Part shown: positions 61,820 to 64,000 of the stretch, in pieces
Layout of the letters: each line of letters opens with the position of its first letter
Numbering within the stretch: position 1 is the first letter of the stretch
The notes under the pieces: model-generated
What the model was told of the DNA's origin: nothing
Databases searched by the model: none
Seen by the model: the letters and a program-made list of their open reading frames with translations, nothing else
Made by a program: the position numbers and the translations under genes
NCBI RefSeq assembly: GCF_001861355.1
Contig: NZ_MASN01000030.1
Coordinates: 391,573-455,572, forward strand
Direction: 5' to 3'
Source: Natrialba sp. SSL1
GTDB lineage: Archaea; Halobacteriota; Halobacteria; Halobacteriales; Natrialbaceae
Length of the DNA: 64,000 nt

Positions 61820-63400
61820 TCAGTCGTCTGCAGTGGATGTCGATCGTTCGATGCCCTCGAGTCCGGGAATGCCCTCGACCCCCATCGAGGCCAGTTCCCG
61901 CTTGAGCGCCTGTTCATCTTCGATGTTCTGGGAGAGCTCCATCGCCTGCGCGAAGTTCTTCACGAGGCCACAGTTTGGTCCCTCGGGCGTTTCCGACGGC
62001 CCGATTCGACCCCACTGTGTCGCGTGCAGGTCCCGTGCTTCGAAGTGGGGCTGGCTGCGCGAGAGTGGGCTGCGCAGTCGGCGAAGGTGAGAGAGAACGC
62101 CCATGAAATTGGTGCGGTCGACCAGCTGAGAGACACCAGAGCGGCCACCGACCCAGTTGCCCGTCGCGATCGGGTGCTCGAGTCGTTCGGTCAGCACGTC
62201 GGAGCGAACGACAGTTGAGACCGAAAGGTTCCGGTTACGCATGTTCGCGCGTTCGAGCTGGTACTTCACGTCACGTGCCAGCTTGTTGAGCGCTGTCCGG
62301 AACAGGTCCTTCATCAGGTCGCCCGACACCTTGAGGCGCTTGTTGGCGTAGTGGTCCTTGTCGTCGGAGTCACGCCGTCCCAGCGCGAGTTCGAAACAGG
62401 CTTCGGCCATCCGACAGAGATAGTGGGCCTTGTTGATCCGAACGTCCTCCTCCTCGACGCCCTCCTCGTGGAGATGCGGCAGGAGGTAGCGGTCGATGAC
62501 GTAGTTGGCTCGCTTGAGCTGGTAGTTCTTGCCCTGGCCCGAGGCGACGCGCTTCCCGAGTGCCTCGATGGCCTCTTCCTCGGTCTGGACCTCCGCTTCC
62601 TCCAGATTTTCGAGCATATACTTGACGACCTCTGGGTCGTTCGAGACCTTGTGGACGATCTCCTCGTCCGATTCGAGGCCGAGTGCGCGCACGAGCGTCA
62701 CGAAGTTGATCGAGCCGGAAACCGAGGGGAAAGAGACCTCGAGCAGTCCGTTGCGAGTGCGCTCACAGAGGACGAGCGCGCGGTAGCCACGGCGCTGGGA
62801 GAAGGTCTTTGCGACCTGAATCTCGTCGCCGTACTTGGTGTCGTACTCCGCGAGGATCTTGTTCGGTGCGAGGTCCTCGCTGGTCATCAGCACGCGCTCG
62901 GAGCCGTTGACGATGAAGTAGCCACCGGGGTCGGCGGGGTCCTCACCGATCTCGATCAGCTCTTCGTCCGAGAAGCCGGCGATGTTACACTTGTCCGAGC
63001 CGACCATAATCGGCATCCGGCCGATCTTCGTCTCGGTCGAGTCGACGACGCGTTCGTCGCCCTCCTCGCCCTTGACGATGGACATCTCCATGAAAACCGG
63101 CGCAGAGTAGGTGATATTCCGGAGTCGGGCCTCCTGCGGATAGAGCAGTTCCTCGGAGCCGTCTGCCTCGCGAACGCGGGGCGTGACGACGCGAACGTCG
63201 CCCAGTTCGACGTGAACTGGCTCCTCGCCTTCCTTGTCACCGATATCCGTATCGATGGTCGCCTTCTCGTCGACGACCTCCTGCATCCCCCGGTTGAGGA
63301 AAGCGTTGAAGGAGCGGTAGTGATGTTCTGCGAGCCGTTCTCTCGAGAAGTATTCGCGCGAAATGTCCCGTCGTTTGTCTCGGTCGAGTTCCATTGCCAT
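61820..63400 (-). CDS. rpoB2: DNA-directed RNA polymerase subunit B''
   Basis: 526 residues, N-terminal part of the split beta homologue (protrusion and lobe). Opening 'RRDISREYFSRERLAEHHYRSFNAFLNRGMQEVVDE' and 'MVGSDKCNIAGFSDEELIEIGEDPADPGGYFIVNGSERVLMTSEDLAPNKI' are family-typical. It ends 'QWGRIGPSETPEGPNCGLVKNFAQ', the fork region, shortly before the split. Directly abuts the rpoH stop with no gap, so co-translation is expected. The ATG at 63400 could be shifted by 6 bp to the next ATG (MELDRDKRR). Confidence 0.98.
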   Translation of the reverse strand: MAMELDRDKRRDISREYFSRERLAEHHYRSFNAFLNRGMQEVVDEKATIDTDIGDKEGEEPVHVELGDVRVVTPRVREADGSEELLYPQEARLRNITYSAPVFMEMSIVKGEEGDERVVDSTETKIGRMPIMVGSDKCNIAGFSDEELIEIGEDPADPGGYFIVNGSERVLMTSEDLAPNKILAEYDTKYGDEIQVAKTFSQRRGYRALVLCERTRNGLLEVSFPSVSGSINFVTLVRALGLESDEEIVHKVSNDPEVVKYMLENLEEAEVQTEEEAIEALGKRVASGQGKNYQLKRANYVIDRYLLPHLHEEGVEEEDVRINKAHYLCRMAEACFELALGRRDSDDKDHYANKRLKVSGDLMKDLFRTALNKLARDVKYQLERANMRNRNLSVSTVVRSDVLTERLEHPIATGNWVGGRSGVSQLVDRTNFMGVLSHLRRLRSPLSRSQPHFEARDLHATQWGRIGPSETPEGPNCGLVKNFAQAMELSQNIEDEQALKRELASMGVEGIPGLEGIERSTSTADD

Positions 63401-63628
63401 TTATTCCACCACAAGTCGGTATACGACCGCCTGATCGGTTGTACGTGAGTTTCGGACGATTTTGATGACGTCGCCGACCGCCGCATCGTCCGGCAGCGCG
63501 GGGTCGTTGCGTTTGATTTTTGGCAGATCGGTACGGTCGATGTCGTACTCGTCGAGCACCTCCTCGAGTGCGTCCTCCTCGAGGACGGAGTGGTCCGGCA
63601 CGAGTTCGTGTTGGCTTACGTCTACCAT
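63401..63628 (-). CDS. rpoH: DNA-directed RNA polymerase subunit H
   Basis: 75 residues, equivalent of eukaryotic Rpb5 C-terminal domain. Starts '[45 protein letters not shown]', and ends '[24 protein letters not shown]', which is the conserved jaw domain sequence. First gene of the rpo operon (rpoH-B''-B'-A'-A''-nusA). The promoter lies in the 324 bp upstream. Confidence 0.98.
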   Translation of the reverse strand: MVDVSQHELVPDHSVLEEDALEEVLDEYDIDRTDLPKIKRNDPALPDDAAVGDVIKIVRNSRTTDQAVVYRLVVE

Positions 63629-63952
63629 GTATTGGTCTGGTTGGGGTCAGTGATGTGCGTGTGCGCTATTGGGAGAGAAGCGGCTGTCACGAGATACTAC
63701 AGCGAGGTAGCGGCGGCAGGCATTTAACGGTTACTAACTCGGCTCAGAAGCGTCGCTATCCGGCCGGGCGGGCCTGACCGGTGTGAACGATCACGAGTAT
63801 GAGTAGCCGATTCTCAGTTAAATCCCTTGTGGGTCGTGTCAATCATCACCACGATTTGGCAGAATGAGGCGGGGTTGTGTGGCGATTCCCCGTACCACAG
63901 CGCCCCCAATTGGAAAGCCTTAATACTCTCACCGGGAAACGAAGCATTGCAA
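63629..63952. promoter_or_regulatory. Intergenic region with rpo operon and tRNA-Asp promoters
   Basis: On the minus strand CGTTAAATG (about 63720-63729) is a TATA candidate, giving rpoH a leader of roughly 70 nt. On the plus strand 'gccttaatac' (about 63918-63927) lies some 25-30 nt before tRNA-Asp. No gene, no repeated 3' tRNA end visible within the window. Confidence 0.4.
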
Positions 63953-64000
63953 GCCCGGGTGGTGTAGTGGCCCATCATACGACCCTGTCACGGTCGTGAC
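63953..64000 (+). tRNA. tRNA-Asp (GTC), 3' end outside window
   Basis: First 48 nt of a tRNA: acceptor 5' strand GCCCGGG, D-arm with GTGGCCCATC, anticodon stem CGACC/GGTCG around loop CTGTCAC with anticodon GTC. The T-arm and acceptor 3' strand lie beyond 64000. The partial sequence is enough for the identity. Confidence 0.9.

Noticed and set aside
1..64000. CRISPR array, rRNA operon, replication origin or provirus
   Set aside because: No regularly spaced repeats with unique spacers, no rRNA signatures, no orc1/cdc6 gene with origin repeats, and no integrase, capsid or terminase gene were found.

Overview
This is a halophilic archaeon (class Halobacteria), most like the Natrialba/Natronorubrum group. 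The GC-rich DNA codes for very acidic proteins. Tat signals, leaderless starts about 25 nt behind TATA boxes, archaeal histone, TFB, MCM, split RNA polymerase subunits B''/B'/A'/A'' and HalOD1 proteins all point the same way. The group call is inference; the archaeal/halophile call is clear from the genes.

Layout. 1-4.3 kb: a poly-gamma-glutamate (PGA) locus: the end of a CapC-like membrane protein, the CapB ligase, and two Tat-exported PGA-hydrolase-family proteins, one lacking key active-site residues. 4.3-5.1 kb: a roughly 0.7 kb mobile remnant, a PD-(D/E)XK nuclease between an intact intron-containing tRNA-Asn and a copy of that tRNA's 3' end. 5.2-9.8 kb: CCA-adding enzyme, then a chromatin/ssDNA group (RPA, histone, histone-deacetylase homologue). 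10.2-11.8 kb: tRNA-Arg with two partial copies of its 3' end downstream, a HalOD1 protein, and RNase P RNA carrying three tandem hairpins. 12-20.3 kb: AMMECR1, two membrane proteins, and NAD-salvage genes (pncB and a PncA-like hydrolase) flanking two paralogous HExxH surface proteins. 20.4-25.3 kb: TFB, intein-containing MCM helicase, a DUF502 membrane protein and a 52-residue zinc finger. 25.4-33.5 kb: tRNA-Pro (3' end also copied), BofA-like protein, helicase, an orphan iron-type ABC ATPase with a DtxR-like box, acyl-CoA ligase, MBL hydrolase and CDF transporter. 33.5-39.4 kb: ion handling: a CrcB fluoride-exporter pair (with a fluoride-riboswitch-like 5' half upstream), UspA, an IS200/IS605-like relic, MgtE, a split MgtE/SLC41 pair and a PhoU/TrkA-C protein. 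39.5-46.4 kb: serS and a complete liv branched-chain amino-acid ABC operon. 46.5-49.3 kb: alpha/beta hydrolase, very small genes, and an HTH regulator with a HalOD1 partner. 49.4-63.6 kb: the rpo-str cluster rpoH-B''-B'-A'-A''-nusA, then an inserted FMN oxidase, then rpsL-rpsG, an opposed HExxH protein and EF-2. The window ends inside tRNA-Asp.

The most unusual signals are the recurrent tRNA 3'-end copies (three of the three complete tRNAs), the triplicated hairpin in RNase P RNA, the degenerate/intact PGA hydrolase pair, and the candidate regulatory elements (iron box, TTCGAA pair, nuclease palindrome, riboswitch-like sequence). No CRISPR array, rRNA or provirus was seen.
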